The notes: a model not told the origin generated them from the sequence alone. A DNA stretch of 64,000 nt from an uncultured Bacilli bacterium (GCA_934086935.1 CAKOIQ010000002.1:24394-88393); one strand, 5' to 3'; counted from the first letter of the stretch, positions 26,615 through 36,856 are shown. A program made the numbers and translations.

Positions 26615-26643
26615 TAAAAACTTCATTAAAAATGAAGCTTTTA
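26615..26643 (-). terminator. Terminator after the XRE/membrane gene pair
   Basis: AAGCTTCATT/AATGAAGTTTT hairpin with a T-run on the minus strand, ending at the stop of the 26641-26967 gene. Confidence 0.75.
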
Positions 26644-26967
26644 ATATTGATATTTATTTGCAATTTTAATTACACCATAGTTTTTACATTCCAGATAATA
26701 GATTTTATTATCTAATTCATAAGGATTAAGATATGAATTATTATTTTCATAATCAATGTTTTCATATTTATATTTTGTTATACCATTTAAAATAAAACAT
26801 AATCTTATTGATCCATTTCTTGTTAAATAAAAATAATATATTAAAATAATATTTACTAATAATAAGATAATATATAAATATTGTTTTTTCTTAAAAATTA
26901 AATAGATAAATAATACAGATATAAATAATAATAAAAATAAAATAATTAATGGTTTAATCTTCTTCAT
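26641..26967 (-). CDS. Small membrane protein paired with an XRE regulator
   Basis: A 108-aa protein with two or three transmembrane helices in the first 50 residues (KPLIILFLLLFISVLFIYLI, YLYIILLLVNIILIYYFYL) and a short exposed tail containing two Cys. It overlaps the end of the membrane-bound XRE regulator gene by 14 bases, so it is probably its functional partner, for example a sensor or stabiliser. No family was recognised. Confidence 0.55.
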   Translation of the reverse strand: MKKIKPLIILFLLLFISVLFIYLIFKKKQYLYIILLLVNIILIYYFYLTRNGSIRLCFILNGITKYKYENIDYENNNSYLNPYELDNKIYYLECKNYGVIKIANKYQY

Positions 26968-28120
26968 CTCCTAGTTGTTCATATTGTAGATAGCCATAGA
27001 TTCCAGTAAATTCAGATTGATATAAGGTAATGAATTCTTTGGCTTTAGATTCAATGGTTTCATTAGTGATAACTTTAGTTTTACGACCATAAAGAATATT
27101 GTTTTTCATATCATAAACGTATGGATTAAGTAAATATCCTTCATCATCTAATTCAGAAACAGATAAAAATCTAGAGTTAAGTCTTCCATAGAAGATAAAA
27201 TTTGGTTTTTTATAACGATAAATATTGCCATTTTTAGTTAAAGTTACATACATTTTAGATTTATCTTTAAAGATTTTATGAAATGTGATTGAATCATCTT
27301 GGGTGTAACCTTTTTTAATTAAATGATTAATGGTTTTATCATTGGACTCAGTCGTTGTAGTCTTTTTTGTTTGATTATCTAAAGAAATAGGATTTTCTTT
27401 TGGATAATAAAATTTATTATTTTGCATAATTAATTCATTATTAATTTTTATAGTTTCTTTTACTTCTTTTTGATCTTTTAGATAAGTTATTTCTAAAGTC
27501 CATTTATCTTTATTATTAATAATTTCTTTAGTAAAAATTTCATTATATCCATAATCTTCGATAATAGTATGACTTTCTAAACTGGTACCTGATATTATTC
27601 TTTTGTCATTATATTTAAGTTCTAAAATTTTAATATCATCTTTTTTGATTTGGGAATTTTTAATATTGATATGCCCAAATGAATAAATATATTTAATATT
27701 TGAAGTTAATAAAAATCCATCGACATAATCAAAATTTTGACCATTTGCAGATAAACTATATCCTTTAACTTTATTATAATTACTTAAATAAAACAGAGAA
27801 AGAAAGCTTACTATAAATAAGATTATTAATGAAATAATAGCTATCATACTTTTTTGTTTTTGTTTCTTTTCACGATATTTAATATATTCAATATAACCAT
27901 CTTCATTATTTTTTTCTTCACCATTGAGAAGTTCAATAATGTTAATTTTTAATATTTCACACAATTCTGACATAATTGAAACATTAGGAAGATTTAAACC
28001 TCTTTCCCATTTACTAACAGCATTTTTACTGATGTTTAGTTTTTCAGCCACGTCTTCTTGAGTTAGTTTTTGTTCTTTTCTTTTGGTACTTATAAATTTA
28101 CCAATCTTTTCTTGTTTCAT
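26954..28120 (-). CDS. Membrane-bound XRE-family regulator
   Basis: A 388-aa protein with an N-terminal XRE helix-turn-helix (about 5-62: KRKEQKLTQEDVAEKLNISK, then AVSKWERG), a charged linker, a transmembrane helix (about 92-114) and an extracytoplasmic domain of about 270 residues with repeated Tyr/Lys-rich strands. This one-component layout senses outside signals and binds DNA inside, like other membrane-tethered XRE regulators in Firmicutes. The target is unknown; autoregulation is possible because the gene has its own promoter. It is followed by an overlapping membrane protein gene. Confidence 0.8.
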   Translation of the reverse strand: MKQEKIGKFISTKRKEQKLTQEDVAEKLNISKNAVSKWERGLNLPNVSIMSELCEILKINIIELLNGEEKNNEDGYIEYIKYREKKQKQKSMIAIISLIILFIVSFLSLFYLSNYNKVKGYSLSANGQNFDYVDGFLLTSNIKYIYSFGHINIKNSQIKKDDIKILELKYNDKRIISGTSLESHTIIEDYGYNEIFTKEIINNKDKWTLEITYLKDQKEVKETIKINNELIMQNNKFYYPKENPISLDNQTKKTTTTESNDKTINHLIKKGYTQDDSITFHKIFKDKSKMYVTLTKNGNIYRYKKPNFIFYGRLNSRFLSVSELDDEGYLLNPYVYDMKNNILYGRKTKVITNETIESKAKEFITLYQSEFTGIYGYLQYEQLGDEED

Positions 28121-28164
28121 TTTTCATCCTCTTTTCTGATTAAAGTTTAGCAAGATTAATTATT

Positions 28165-28193
28165 ATTTTAAACACACTTATGGTTTACTTCAA
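28165..28193 (-). promoter_or_regulatory. Promoter of the membrane-bound XRE regulator
   Basis: TTGAAG (28188-28193), a 17-base spacer and TAAAAT (28165-28170) on the minus strand. Confidence 0.6.
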
Positions 28194-28255
28194 GAAAAAA
28201 ACATTTTTAAAGTATTTCATTTTAATTTATTATTAGCTAATTCTTACTAAATCAC

Positions 28256-28282
28256 ACCAAAAAAGACGTTATTAAAACGTCT
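28256..28282 (-). terminator. Terminator after the chimeric surface-protein remnant
   Basis: AGACGTT/AACGTCT hairpin with TTTTTT on the minus strand. Confidence 0.85.
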
Positions 28283-28284
28283 AA

Positions 28285-28650
28285 TTATGATTTTACTACA
28301 AATGTTAGACCAGATGATTTATTACTACTTGCATTAAATTTATCTGCATCTGTTTGTGTACGTGCATATCCGGTTGTTGCACTAATATTTTGAAACATAT
28401 TTGACATATTTGTTACCATAATTGAATATGATGCCGCAGCATTTCCAGTATTTTTTACTGTAAATGTTTTGGAATCACTCCATCCTGGATAGATAGTTGC
28501 TCCTATAATTTGCTTTGAACCATCAGTATATGTTACCTCTAGATTACCTGCTCTACTTATGATACTACTACCTTCATCTCCATTATCAATTACTGCTGTA
28601 TAAAATGCATAACTTATACCAATAAAAGCAATTAATAAAAAAACTATCAA
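28285..28650 (-). pseudogene. Chimeric remnant of the surface-protein family
   Basis: A 121-codon frame that begins with TTG two bases after the murB stop and lacks both a ribosome site and the basic N-terminus a signal peptide needs; it starts inside the hydrophobic segment (VFLLIAFIGISYAFYTAV). It continues as a camelysin/TasA-like domain (GDEGSSIISRAGNLEVTYTD), then jumps at SIMVTNMSNMF into a DUF285 repeat fragment and the tail GYARTQTDADKFNA...GLTFVVKS found at the end of the 11360-14311 protein. The middle of a full-length protein is missing, so this is best read as a recombination remnant. A functional small protein cannot be excluded. Confidence 0.65.
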
Positions 28651-28652
28651 TG

Positions 28653-29516
28653 TTAATTAATAATTTTTTGTTCAAGAATTAAATCTATATTATATTTATT
28701 TTTTACTTCTTTTGTAATGAAATTAATTAAAGACGTAATGTCTTTACTAGTGGCATTTCCGGTATTTACGATGAAATTGGCATGTTTAGTTGAAACCATT
28801 GCTCCACCTATTTGATAACCTTTTAAACCTAAATCTTCAATTAATTTACCAGCAAATAAACCTTCAGGATTTCTAAAAACTGAACCAGCATTTGGATATT
28901 CTAGAGGTTGAGTTGATAATCTTTTGTCTAAACGTTCTTTTACTAGTGTTAATGATTCCTCTTTAGAACCAGGTTTTAAAGTTAAAGTAGCTTTTAAAAT
29001 AATTAAGTCTCTAGTTTGTAAGTTGGAAGTTCGATATGAAAAAGATAAATCATTTTTCTTAATTATCTTTACTTTATTATTTTCCAAAACTTCTAATTCT
29101 GTTACATAGTTAGATATTTCATCTTTATAAGCACCGGCATTTCCGACAATTGAAGCACCTAAAGTTCCAGGAATACCACTAGCCCACTCTAAACCTGTTA
29201 GATTATGATTTATAGATTCGTTAGCTAAGTTAATAAGTAGATTAGAAGCTCCAGATATAATAGTATTTTTATTAATAGTTAATTCTTTAAAATCTAATTT
29301 GATAACTATTCCTTTATAACGATCTGGTAAAATTATATTAGAACCATTACCTAAAATAAAATATTTTTTATTATTATCTTTTAAATATTTAATTAAGTTA
29401 GTTAATTTCACAACATTATCAACAATTATTAAATAGTCACATATAGAGTGAATTTTATAAGTATTATAAGCATATAAATCTTGTTTTTTAAATACTTTTC
29501 CATAGTTAGAATACAT
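28653..29516 (-). CDS. murB: UDP-N-acetylenolpyruvoylglucosamine reductase
   Basis: A 287-aa FAD-dependent enzyme that reduces UDP-GlcNAc-enolpyruvate to UDP-MurNAc, the second committed step of peptidoglycan precursor synthesis. FAD-binding motifs (YFILGNGSNIIL, GLEWASGIPGTLGASIVGNAG) are present, as are the catalytic region LSFSYRTSNLQ, the proton-donor Ser in PNAGSVFRNP, and the final Glu in LILEQKI. An AGGTGA ribosome site precedes the ATG at 29516. Length is normal for the type II (Bacilli) form. Confidence 0.96.
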   Translation of the reverse strand: MYSNYGKVFKKQDLYAYNTYKIHSICDYLIIVDNVVKLTNLIKYLKDNNKKYFILGNGSNIILPDRYKGIVIKLDFKELTINKNTIISGASNLLINLANESINHNLTGLEWASGIPGTLGASIVGNAGAYKDEISNYVTELEVLENNKVKIIKKNDLSFSYRTSNLQTRDLIILKATLTLKPGSKEESLTLVKERLDKRLSTQPLEYPNAGSVFRNPEGLFAGKLIEDLGLKGYQIGGAMVSTKHANFIVNTGNATSKDITSLINFITKEVKNKYNIDLILEQKIIN

Positions 29517-29561
29517 AGCATCACCTAAGTTAATTATATTCTATTTAAAGAAAAAAAGCAT

Positions 29562-31547
29562 CTATTTAATGCTTTTTGCTTGTCTTTGTTTAATTTTAGG
29601 AATTACTTTCTTAAATTCTGCTATAAATGGAACTATTAATTCTTTATTATCAAATATTTTAACTAATTCTTCTTGAGTATAATTTGATGAAGTAAATCTT
29701 TCATTACCATTTAAGACTTTTAGAGCTATACTAAATAATAATTCGGGTCCAATTTTAGGATTTAATTTAGAAAAAGAAGGAAGGCCGACTAAATCAATTG
29801 GATCAATATCTTTTTTGGTATATACTTTTTCTTCTGGTTTTTGGAAAGATAAAGATTGAACTCTTATATATGGAATTAAATACATTTGTAAATATTGTTT
29901 TTCACATATTGATAATAAACCTAGATGATGTTCACATAGATTGGTTCCATATGCTTTAATTAATAATTCTTTATCTTCACTTGGTAAACATGTTTCAAAT
30001 ACTTTAAGGATGTTTTCTCTAGGTATATTTGGTAATAAAGTAAATAAATTTTGTTTTGAATCTGATGAAGTTTGTGAGTCAGTTCCTTTATCTTTTCTTA
30101 AAATTAAAGGCAGTGATTTAAAAATTAAATTTGATAGACGATGTTGATCTTGATTATTTATTGGGATTTCTTTACGACGATATAAATCTTCATCATAATA
30201 TCTAGTAATAAGATTTTGATTAGTTTTATCTAAAGTACTGATTGCATATTTTAGATCAATTGGTGAATAACCTGGGAAGAATTTAGTTAATCTTACTCGG
30301 CAAATTTCTTTATGAGTATTATTTAATTTAACTTCATCTAAAATGCCACTATTAGCATTATTTAATGATTTTATAACAGGGTCATTTCTTAATACTTTAA
30401 GAGCTTTAGATTCTTCTTGTCTAATTCTTTCACGAGTTACATTAAACATTTTACCTATTTCATCTAAAGTTTTCTTTTCTTCACCTAAAAGACCAAAACG
30501 ATAAATAATTATCTTGATTTGTCGTTCTGTAAGTTTAGAACCATATATTGCTTTTACAATAGCGTCACTAAAATCTTTTTTAATAAAATCTTCTTCAATT
30601 TTAGTATCTTGATCAGGAATAAAATCTTCTAAGGATGCGTCTGGTTCTTCTAGTCTTATTGGAGAATTAATACTAATTTCTGGACGAATAATAGAAAAGG
30701 CATCTTCAATTTTTGATACTGAATAATCAGTTAATTCAGATAATTCTTCAATGGTTGGTTCTTTACCAGTTTCATCATGAATACGTTTAGCAGTAGCGCT
30801 TACTTTGTATTTCATAGATTTAATATAATCTGGATATCTTATTGTTGTTGATGAATAATTAATGAATCTTTTTATAGATTGTTTTATCCACCAAGTAGCA
30901 TATGTTGAAAATCTATAACCTTTACTTACATCAAATTTTTCAATGGCTCTAATTAAACCAAATACTCCTTCTTGAGTTAAATCATTCATAGTAATGGTTG
31001 AAGATATTAAACGATATTTTTTAGCAATTGAGATTACTAATCTTAAATTATGTTTAATTAAAATGTCTGTTGATTCTTGATCTCCATTTTGGGATTTAAT
31101 AATAAGACTTCTAGTTTCCGCTGGAGTTAATAATCGATATTTTCTTGTTTCATTTAAAAACATAGATTGTGATGGTCCAACATAGTCTTCATTAATAGTA
31201 ATCTTATTATCATCTAATTCTAATTTGTTAATATCAATATCTTTTTTATCACAGAAAACTTCAATTATTTCACAGGTAATTTCATCTGGTACTAAAGATT
31301 CCAGACTACTTTCTTGAATAAATCCTAAATATTTATTTAAAATAGATTTGATTAAATCATTAACTACTTCATTAGATAATAATAATTCATCAATTTTTTC
31401 ATAAGTTACATTATCTTCGTTATTATCACATAATTTAAAGAAATAGTTAGAAATACGTAGTAATGATTTTATATTTTCATTTGGTTTATCACTAATTCTA
31501 ATTTTTTCTTCTATATATGCTTTTATTAATTGTTTTTTCTCTTCCAT
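29562..31547 (-). CDS. RpoD-like sigma-70 factor with a long C-terminal extension
   Basis: A 661-aa sigma-70 protein. Region 1.2 lies near residues 125-165 ([12 protein letters not shown]), region 2 near 165-235 ([20 protein letters not shown], then [16 protein letters not shown]), region 3 near 240-300 and region 4 near 340-392 ([33 protein letters not shown]). Regions 2 and 4.2 are close to primary sigma factors, so it could bind -10/-35 promoters of the housekeeping type. About 265 extra residues follow region 4, with two or three degenerate modules ([38 protein letters not shown]) shared with the neighbouring genes. The ATG at 31547 was preferred; an ATG at 31559 is too close to the ribosome site. 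It overlaps the upstream sigma-like gene. Confidence 0.85.
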   Translation of the reverse strand: MEEKKQLIKAYIEEKIRISDKPNENIKSLLRISNYFFKLCDNNEDNVTYEKIDELLLSNEVVNDLIKSILNKYLGFIQESSLESLVPDEITCEIIEVFCDKKDIDINKLELDDNKITINEDYVGPSQSMFLNETRKYRLLTPAETRSLIIKSQNGDQESTDILIKHNLRLVISIAKKYRLISSTITMNDLTQEGVFGLIRAIEKFDVSKGYRFSTYATWWIKQSIKRFINYSSTTIRYPDYIKSMKYKVSATAKRIHDETGKEPTIEELSELTDYSVSKIEDAFSIIRPEISINSPIRLEEPDASLEDFIPDQDTKIEEDFIKKDFSDAIVKAIYGSKLTERQIKIIIYRFGLLGEEKKTLDEIGKMFNVTRERIRQEESKALKVLRNDPVIKSLNNANSGILDEVKLNNTHKEICRVRLTKFFPGYSPIDLKYAISTLDKTNQNLITRYYDEDLYRRKEIPINNQDQHRLSNLIFKSLPLILRKDKGTDSQTSSDSKQNLFTLLPNIPRENILKVFETCLPSEDKELLIKAYGTNLCEHHLGLLSICEKQYLQMYLIPYIRVQSLSFQKPEEKVYTKKDIDPIDLVGLPSFSKLNPKIGPELLFSIALKVLNGNERFTSSNYTQEELVKIFDNKELIVPFIAEFKKVIPKIKQRQAKSIK

Positions 31548-31548
31548 A

Positions 31549-33168
31549 TTATTTTTCATCCTTTCTATCTACTGGCTTAAGTACCATTTCTTTTGGTTTT
31601 TTAGATAACGAATTAAATTCATTTATGGTTTGAGTAACGATATAATTGATTTCCTCATCAGTTAAATTAAATTGAGAAAATAGTTTTTTATAAATATAAT
31701 CACTTGTTTCAGTAACACCTAGTTTAATAGCAGTAATTATTTGTTCATCGATGGTTTGATTTGTAAGAGGTAAACTAGTTTGTCTTTGTTTTCTTAATTG
31801 TCTTCCTATTTTAGGATAAATAATATTTTTAATTTCAATTAAAGATTCACTTGGTAATGTAACTAGTAAAGGATTTTCTAAATCATAATTATGAAAAGCA
31901 TATACTAGTTCTTTTTCACGTTCTGATAATAATGATAAAGCATAATTTATTTCATCTTTAGTAAAGAATTCAAATGTTGTATAGATTGATTGAGGAAGAG
32001 TTACTCGGCGAATTTTAGTTAATTCTTCTAAGGATATTTTACCTTCATTGTATTTTATTATATTTCTTTTTAGGCGTTTAATTACGGTTGTTATTCGTTG
32101 CTCTTCTTCATCTGAAAGAACATGATATTCTTTTAATGAAGACCCATATTTTTTAAAGATAAGTTGTTTATCTAACTCTGAATAACTTTCAATTATACGT
32201 TTTAATAAATCTTGAGATATTTCTGGTAGTCTTTCATTTAAGGTTTTATTTTTTAATTTTCTTTCGAAGTGACCTCTTGTAATATTTGATCGCATTAAAT
32301 GAAGAATACAAACTATTCTATCTTCAGATTGAGAATCAATCTTATGGGCTTCAGTTAAATCGGCTCCAAATTTTCTAGTTATTAGATTTTTATCTTTTTC
32401 TGTTAAAGATGCTATGTAAGTAATTATTTGTTCTGGAGTATATTCGGGCATTCTTTCAAAAATGTTTTTTATTTTAGAACCAGATACTGCTAATTTTGGT
32501 GTACTTGATTTAGTTTGATATTTAGGAGTTGGGCTTTTTTCTTTTTCTGTTATAATTGGTAATTTGATGGGATTAATTGGATCTGTAATGGTACTTTGTA
32601 ATTTATTTAAACGATTAATGATTAAGCTTTTATAACTGGTTACTAAAGTTAATATGTGATTAATATTAATATTTAATCTTCTAGCAATAATATCTTCAGG
32701 AAGATTTTTTCCATAAAAACCAAAGCGTAATTTTAAGATTTCTTTTGTTCTTGAATCAGCAGATAATTCAAATTGATCAATGATATATCTTTTTATTTGT
32801 GGGTAGACTCTTTCGTCAATACTTAAAGTAAATTCATTTATGACATTATTGGCAAAAGTTTCTGATTTACTACCTAATGCGGGTTGAGGATTTTTGGTTA
32901 AATAATTTTTTATTTTGTTATATATACAAGAAACAGCTGTCTCATAAAAGTTTTGGTTTTGGTAAGAAGTTATTGCTTCATTTAAACCGGTAAGGCCTAA
33001 ACTGAATAGTAATTCATAAGAATATGGTGTTTCTTTGAATTTTCCTTCTATTATCTTTTCTATTAATTCATAGTTATGTTTAATCAAGATATCTTTTGCT
33101 TGCTTATCACCGTTTTTAAAACGTTGTAATAGTTCCTGTGTTTCACTCACACTTAAAATCTTTGCCAT
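31549..33168 (-). CDS. Sigma-like protein with three tandem degenerate modules
   Basis: A 539-aa protein. The first 200 residues look like sigma regions 2 and 4 ([55 protein letters not shown]), although the WW/-10 recognition block is missing. Residues about 270-500 hold three modules of roughly 60 aa: [39 protein letters not shown] and [20 protein letters not shown], each followed by a helical stretch. The ATG at 33168 has a very strong GGAGGGG ribosome site; an upstream frame start at 33219 is rejected. It is coupled to the RpoD-like gene that follows. Its promoter lies inside a perfect inverted repeat. Likely role in transcription; partner and targets unknown. Confidence 0.7.
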   Translation of the reverse strand: MAKILSVSETQELLQRFKNGDKQAKDILIKHNYELIEKIIEGKFKETPYSYELLFSLGLTGLNEAITSYQNQNFYETAVSCIYNKIKNYLTKNPQPALGSKSETFANNVINEFTLSIDERVYPQIKRYIIDQFELSADSRTKEILKLRFGFYGKNLPEDIIARRLNININHILTLVTSYKSLIINRLNKLQSTITDPINPIKLPIITEKEKSPTPKYQTKSSTPKLAVSGSKIKNIFERMPEYTPEQIITYIASLTEKDKNLITRKFGADLTEAHKIDSQSEDRIVCILHLMRSNITRGHFERKLKNKTLNERLPEISQDLLKRIIESYSELDKQLIFKKYGSSLKEYHVLSDEEEQRITTVIKRLKRNIIKYNEGKISLEELTKIRRVTLPQSIYTTFEFFTKDEINYALSLLSEREKELVYAFHNYDLENPLLVTLPSESLIEIKNIIYPKIGRQLRKQRQTSLPLTNQTIDEQIITAIKLGVTETSDYIYKKLFSQFNLTDEEINYIVTQTINEFNSLSKKPKEMVLKPVDRKDEK

Positions 33169-33179
33169 AAACCCCTCCG

Positions 33180-33204
33180 TTTTGGTGCCTATAATACACC
33201 AAAA
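33180..33204 (-). promoter_or_regulatory. Operator-like inverted repeat around the -10
   Basis: Perfect inverted repeat TTTTGGTG-N9-CACCAAAA. The spacer contains the -10 hexamer TATTAT (33191-33196, minus strand), so a bound repressor would block the promoter of the sigma-like operon. No other copy was noticed in the window. Confidence 0.6.
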
Positions 33205-33219
33205 TAGCGAAAATTGCAA
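33191..33219 (-). promoter_or_regulatory. Promoter of the sigma-like operon
   Basis: TTGCAA (33214-33219), a 17-base spacer and TATTAT (33191-33196) on the minus strand, upstream of the ATG at 33168. Confidence 0.65.
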
Positions 33220-33220
33220 G

Positions 33221-33254
33221 AAAAAACTACTAATCTAATGAGTTAGTAGTTTTA
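33221..33254 (-). terminator. Terminator after valS
   Basis: AAAACTACTAA/TTAGTAGTTTT hairpin overlapping the valS stop codon, with a T-run on the minus strand. Confidence 0.85.
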
Positions 33255-35760
33255 ATAATTTTTCATCATTTTCTAATTTGGCTTTTTCGTCAGCAACTAA
33301 TTTTTCTGGTGCTTTGTTAACAAAGTTTTCATTAGCTAATAATTGTTTACGTTTATTTATACTTTGTTTTAAGCTTTCTATTTGTTTTTCTTTTTGACGG
33401 ATATCTTCTTCAGTTATTTCTTTTTCATAGTAGATTGAAGCATTAAATGGGCCAAAATTAACTTTATATTCAGTAATATCTAATGGTTTATCAATAATAT
33501 TTTCAGTTAGTTTTAACATTTTAATAATTAAAGTATAATCTTCTTCATTATTAAACTTAACTGATAAGTCCTTTGTGATGTTGTTTTCTTGTTTAATGTT
33601 TCTAAATGTTTTGATAAATCCAATGGTATTTTCGATTAATTCTTCTTCTTTTTGGAAGTTAAATTCTTTATTTACGGTTGGATAATCACTTATCATGATG
33701 CTTTCATGGGTTTTGATTGGTAACATACTATAAATTTCTTCAGTTACGAATGGCATGATTGGATGCATCATTTTTAAGATATTAGTTATTACATAACAAA
33801 GAGTACTTTGAGTTGATGGATTGTCTAAAGTAAATTTACACATTTCAATGTATGAATCACAGAAGTCACTCCAGATAAAATCATAAAGCATGGTTCCAAC
33901 ATTGTTAAATTCATATTTTTCCATAGATTTAGTAACGTTTTTAATTATTTTATTTAACTTAGATAAGATCCATTTATCTTTTGTATCTATTTCTTTAAAG
34001 TCATATTCTTTTAAAGATTCAATATTCATTAAACAGAAACGACTAGCATTCCACAATTTATTGATGAAATTCCAAGTTGATTTAACTTTTTCTTCATCAT
34101 ATCTTAAATCTTGACCTGGTGCAGATGAGGTTGCTAAGAAGTATCTTAGGGCATCACATCCATATTCTTCGATAACATCCATAGGGTCTACTCCGTTACC
34201 TAAACTTTTTGACATTTTTCTTCCTTGATTATCACGAATTAGGCCATGAATTAAGCAATCTTTAAATGGTCTTTGACCAGTAAAATGTAAGCCTTGGAAT
34301 GTCATTCTATTTACCCAAAATGGGATAATGTCATATCCTGTTACTAATACATTATTAGGATAATATCTTTCTAAAAGATTTGTTTTTTCTGGGAATCCTA
34401 AGGTACTAAATGGCCATAAAGCACTTGAAAACCATGTATCTAAGACATCTGGGTCTTGAGTCCATCCTTCTTCTTTAGGAGCTTCTACTCCAACATATAC
34501 TTCATCACCTTTATACCAAGCAGGAATACGATGTCCCCACCATAATTGTCTAGAAATGCACCAATCATAAGTGATTTCCATCCAGTGATTCATAATTTTT
34601 TCGAATCTTTCTGGGACAAAATTTACTTTAGTATCTTTATTTTTTTGATTTTCTAAAACACGATCAGCAAGTGGTCTCATTTTAACAAACCATTGTTTTG
34701 ATAGATATGGTTCTACCATTACTCCACTTCTTTGAGAGTGTCCTACTGAGTGAGTCATTTCCTCAATTTTAATTAATAAGCCTTCATTTTTTAAATCTTC
34801 GACAAGGGCTTTACGACATTCGAAACGGTCCATTCCTTCGTATTTTAAGGCATTTTTATTCATGGTACCATCAGGATTAATAACGATGATTCTTTCTAGG
34901 TTGTGTCTATTTCCTACTTCAAAGTCGTTGGGATCATGAGCTGGAGTTATTTTTACGACACCAGTACCAAATTCAGGATCAGCATGATCATCACCAATAA
35001 TAGGTATTAATTTATTTACAACTGGTAAGATACAATTTTTACCAATTAGATGTTTGTATCTTTCATCACTTGGATTAACAGCTACAGCAGTATCACCAAA
35101 TAAAGTTTCTGGTCTTGTTGTTGCTACTTCTAGGTAGTCATTAGTGCCTTCAATAAAGTATTTTATGTGATAGAAGGCTCCTGGTACATCTTTATATTCT
35201 ACTTCTTCATTAGAAAGTGCTGTCATAGCGTATGGATCCCAGTTAATAATTCTTTCTCCACGATAAATTAATCCTTCATTATAAAGAGTTACAAAAACGT
35301 GTTTTACAGCATCACTTAAGCCTTCATCTAAAGTAAATCTCTCTTTAGTATAATCTAGGCTTAAACCTAGTTTAGCCCATTGCCTTTTTATATTATCAGC
35401 ATATTCATTTTTCCAATCCCAAGCATATGTAAGCCACTCTTCTCTTGATATTGATCTAGGATTTATTCCCATATCTCTTAATTTAGCATCAACTTTAGCT
35501 TGAGTTGCAATTCCGGCATGATCCATGCCAGGAACCCATAAAGCATCAAAGCCCTGCATTCTCTTAAATCTAATTATTATATCTTGTAGGGTTGTATCCC
35601 AAGCATGACCTAAATGTAGTTTACCAGTTACATTAGGAGGCGGAATCACAATTGAATATGGCTTTTTAGAAACATCTCCACTTTCAAAGTATTTATGATT
35701 TAACCAATATGAATATTTCCCTTCTTCAACTTGCTTATGTTCATATTTTTTATCTAACAT
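33235..35760 (-). CDS. valS: Valyl-tRNA synthetase
   Basis: An 841-aa class I synthetase. The HIGH-type motif appears as [15 protein letters not shown] and the KMSKS loop as [14 protein letters not shown]. The large editing domain (CP1) lies between them ([28 protein letters not shown]), and the C-terminal coiled coil typical of ValRS is present ([19 protein letters not shown]). It is five bases after the HD-domain gene and is controlled with it by a T-box leader. Length is normal. Confidence 0.98.
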   Translation of the reverse strand: MLDKKYEHKQVEEGKYSYWLNHKYFESGDVSKKPYSIVIPPPNVTGKLHLGHAWDTTLQDIIIRFKRMQGFDALWVPGMDHAGIATQAKVDAKLRDMGINPRSISREEWLTYAWDWKNEYADNIKRQWAKLGLSLDYTKERFTLDEGLSDAVKHVFVTLYNEGLIYRGERIINWDPYAMTALSNEEVEYKDVPGAFYHIKYFIEGTNDYLEVATTRPETLFGDTAVAVNPSDERYKHLIGKNCILPVVNKLIPIIGDDHADPEFGTGVVKITPAHDPNDFEVGNRHNLERIIVINPDGTMNKNALKYEGMDRFECRKALVEDLKNEGLLIKIEEMTHSVGHSQRSGVMVEPYLSKQWFVKMRPLADRVLENQKNKDTKVNFVPERFEKIMNHWMEITYDWCISRQLWWGHRIPAWYKGDEVYVGVEAPKEEGWTQDPDVLDTWFSSALWPFSTLGFPEKTNLLERYYPNNVLVTGYDIIPFWVNRMTFQGLHFTGQRPFKDCLIHGLIRDNQGRKMSKSLGNGVDPMDVIEEYGCDALRYFLATSSAPGQDLRYDEEKVKSTWNFINKLWNASRFCLMNIESLKEYDFKEIDTKDKWILSKLNKIIKNVTKSMEKYEFNNVGTMLYDFIWSDFCDSYIEMCKFTLDNPSTQSTLCYVITNILKMMHPIMPFVTEEIYSMLPIKTHESIMISDYPTVNKEFNFQKEEELIENTIGFIKTFRNIKQENNITKDLSVKFNNEEDYTLIIKMLKLTENIIDKPLDITEYKVNFGPFNASIYYEKEITEEDIRQKEKQIESLKQSINKRKQLLANENFVNKAPEKLVADEKAKLENDEKLLKLLTH

Positions 35761-35765
35761 TTTAA

Positions 35766-36494
35766 TCAGTCCTCTTTTTCTAATTTTTCATCAATAACTC
35801 TATTTATAATTTCAAAATAAGGTTTTAAATTTTCAGGTTTACCTAAATTATCATACATTTCATTAATATAATTATTTTCTTTAATTACTTTTAAAGAATA
35901 TTGATAATTTATATCATAGATAAAAGATAATATATTTAAGATTTTATCACCTTTAGTCTTAACATGTTTTTCATTAATACATTTTTTCTTATTAAAATCT
36001 TTATATACTTTAGGAGATACTGTATAACTTTCTAAATCACTATTTATTATATTTTGATGAATTGTAACTAAATAAATAATATCTATTTTATCAGCATCTC
36101 TAACTATTTTACAAAATTTATTATTTTGATATTTTCTTGATATAGCGTATTTATTATGGTAGAAAATAGCAGCATATAAATCATCTAAATCTTCTTCATT
36201 AACATTATATTTTTTGATGTAATCATCTTCTTTTAATAATTTAACTCCATACTTTCCATGATCAAAGTGATGAGAATTAAACTTACCAAATAAGTCATAT
36301 TCAAAGAATCTAGCAATGTCATGAAGTAAACCAATGGTTGTAGCTAATTTAACATCATGAAGACTTAAATTTAAGTTTTCAGCTATCTTTTTAGATAAGA
36401 TGGCGACTCGTTTTGAATGATAATACTTTCTATTGATACCTAATAATTTAATATCATAATTATTAAAAATATACTCTTCAAATTCTCGATACAT
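35766..36494 (-). CDS. HD-domain phosphohydrolase-like protein
   Basis: A 242-aa protein with an HD domain: His in the [18 protein letters not shown] helix, the HD pair in [15 protein letters not shown], a further His ([24 protein letters not shown]) and the late Asp in [14 protein letters not shown]. All metal ligands are visible, so an active metal-dependent phosphohydrolase is likely; the substrate is unknown. It is the first gene after the T-box leader, so its expression should respond to valine tRNA charging together with valS. An AGGAGT ribosome site precedes it. Confidence 0.8.
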   Translation of the reverse strand: MYREFEEYIFNNYDIKLLGINRKYYHSKRVAILSKKIAENLNLSLHDVKLATTIGLLHDIARFFEYDLFGKFNSHHFDHGKYGVKLLKEDDYIKKYNVNEEDLDDLYAAIFYHNKYAISRKYQNNKFCKIVRDADKIDIIYLVTIHQNIINSDLESYTVSPKVYKDFNKKKCINEKHVKTKGDKILNILSFIYDINYQYSLKVIKENNYINEMYDNLGKPENLKPYFEIINRVIDEKLEKED

Positions 36495-36504
36495 TTTAAC
36501 AACT

Positions 36505-36716
36505 CCTTTTTAAATAAAAAAAGTTATAAATTAAAGGACGACTTATGGCCGTGGTACCACCTTAATTTATAACTTATTAGTTATCTTTATATATTTAACG
36601 CATATAAACGATTTTTCTCATTTTGCAACCTTCATATAATTATATTATTAACTTACACCAAATGTTAACTCTCTATAAATATAAGTTATATTACTCCTCA
36701 AAATTCATTGAAAACT
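36505..36716 (-). promoter_or_regulatory. T-box riboswitch (valine type) of the HD gene-valS operon
   Basis: On the minus strand the T-box sequence AAGGTGGTACCACG (36551-36564) is followed by the 3' arm of a terminator whose stem is AAGTTATAAATTAAGG/CCTTTAATTTATAACTT, ending in T7 (about 36514-36576). Stem I lies upstream with GAGGAGTAATATAAC, an AGAGAG stretch and a TTGGTG loop. A GTT in GAAGGTTGC is a plausible specifier codon (Val), which agrees with valS in the operon. Uncharged tRNA(Val) would stabilise the antiterminator and allow readthrough. The specifier is inferred, not modelled. Confidence 0.92.
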
Positions 36717-36722
36717 ATAATT

Positions 36723-36751
36723 ATTATAAAGGATTTTTTTAGATATTTCAA
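36723..36751 (-). promoter_or_regulatory. Promoter of the T-box/valS operon
   Basis: TTGAAA (36746-36751), a 17-base spacer and TATAAT (36723-36728) on the minus strand, directly upstream of the T-box leader. Confidence 0.85.
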
Positions 36752-36799
36752 GATAAGTTTTTTTTAATATTTTATGGTAAATTTTTTAAAGTTCGGATA

Positions 36800-36828
36800 T
36801 TGATAAAATAATTATTTATTGGTATAAT
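36800..36828 (+). promoter_or_regulatory. pilB-like gene promoter
   Basis: TTGATA (36800-36805), a 17-base spacer and TATAAT (36823-36828), then an AAGGTGG ribosome site at 36843-36849. It is divergent from the valS operon promoter. Confidence 0.85.
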
Positions 36829-36856
36829 TATTTAAGAATAGAAAGGTGGCTTTTGT

